A stretch of 6,436 nt of DNA from Acidimicrobiales bacterium. GTDB taxonomy: Bacteria; Actinomycetota; Acidimicrobiia; Acidimicrobiales; CADCSY01. Both the position numbers and the translations under genes were made by a program. The notes beneath the pieces are model-generated. The model made no database searches. It was not told the origin of the DNA and was given only the letters and a program-made list of their open reading frames with translations. Shown piece after piece: positions 6,421 to 6,436 of the stretch; the first letter of the stretch is position 1, and the number at the start of each line of letters is the position of its first letter. The DNA lies in the NCBI GenBank assembly GCA_030447125.1, contig JAUJLZ010000031.1:1-6436 (forward strand). The letters are read 5' to 3'.

Positions 6421-6436
6421 GGAGGGCCTGAGGTGG
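6421..6436 (+). promoter_or_regulatory. Shine-Dalgarno and possible GTG start of a seventh gene
   Basis: Directly after the dehydrogenase stop, GGAGGG (6421-6426) is followed six bases later by GTG at 6433. This is a textbook ribosome binding site and start spacing, so another operon gene probably begins at the window edge. Only one codon is visible, so neither the frame nor the product can be confirmed. Confidence 0.45.

Overview
The window is very GC-rich, with strong G/C preference at third codon positions, GTG starts and leaderless-looking gene starts. This suggests a high-GC Actinomycetota chromosome. The style recalls the Acidimicrobiia, but there is no rRNA or other marker to settle that.

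Layout: positions 1-220 hold the 5' end of a minus-strand gene for a metallophosphoesterase-fold protein whose first metal motif has decayed. A divergent intergenic stretch of about 90 bases follows (221-311), with a -10-like hexamer facing each way. From 312 to 6420 the plus strand carries six genes with no gaps: an acyl-CoA dehydrogenase-like flavoprotein, a TIM-barrel sugar isomerase/epimerase, a zinc MDR polyol/sugar dehydrogenase, a class II aldolase, an FGGY sugar kinase resembling LsrK/YoaC, and a D-2-hydroxyacid dehydrogenase resembling YoaD. All five junctions are 4-base ATGA or GTGA overlaps, so the set is almost certainly one translationally coupled operon. A Shine-Dalgarno and GTG at the right edge suggest a seventh gene.

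Taken together, the genes look like a catabolic cassette for an unidentified polyol or short or deoxy sugar: oxidation by the zinc dehydrogenase, isomerisation, phosphorylation by the FGGY kinase, retro-aldol cleavage (or related chemistry) by the class II aldolase, and redox of a 2-hydroxy/2-oxo acid by the last enzyme. The acyl-CoA dehydrogenase-like protein has no obvious place in such a route and is the odd member. No transporter, regulator, RNA gene, mobile element, CRISPR array or clear terminator is visible. The substrate and order of steps are inference; the enzyme families are well supported by motifs.
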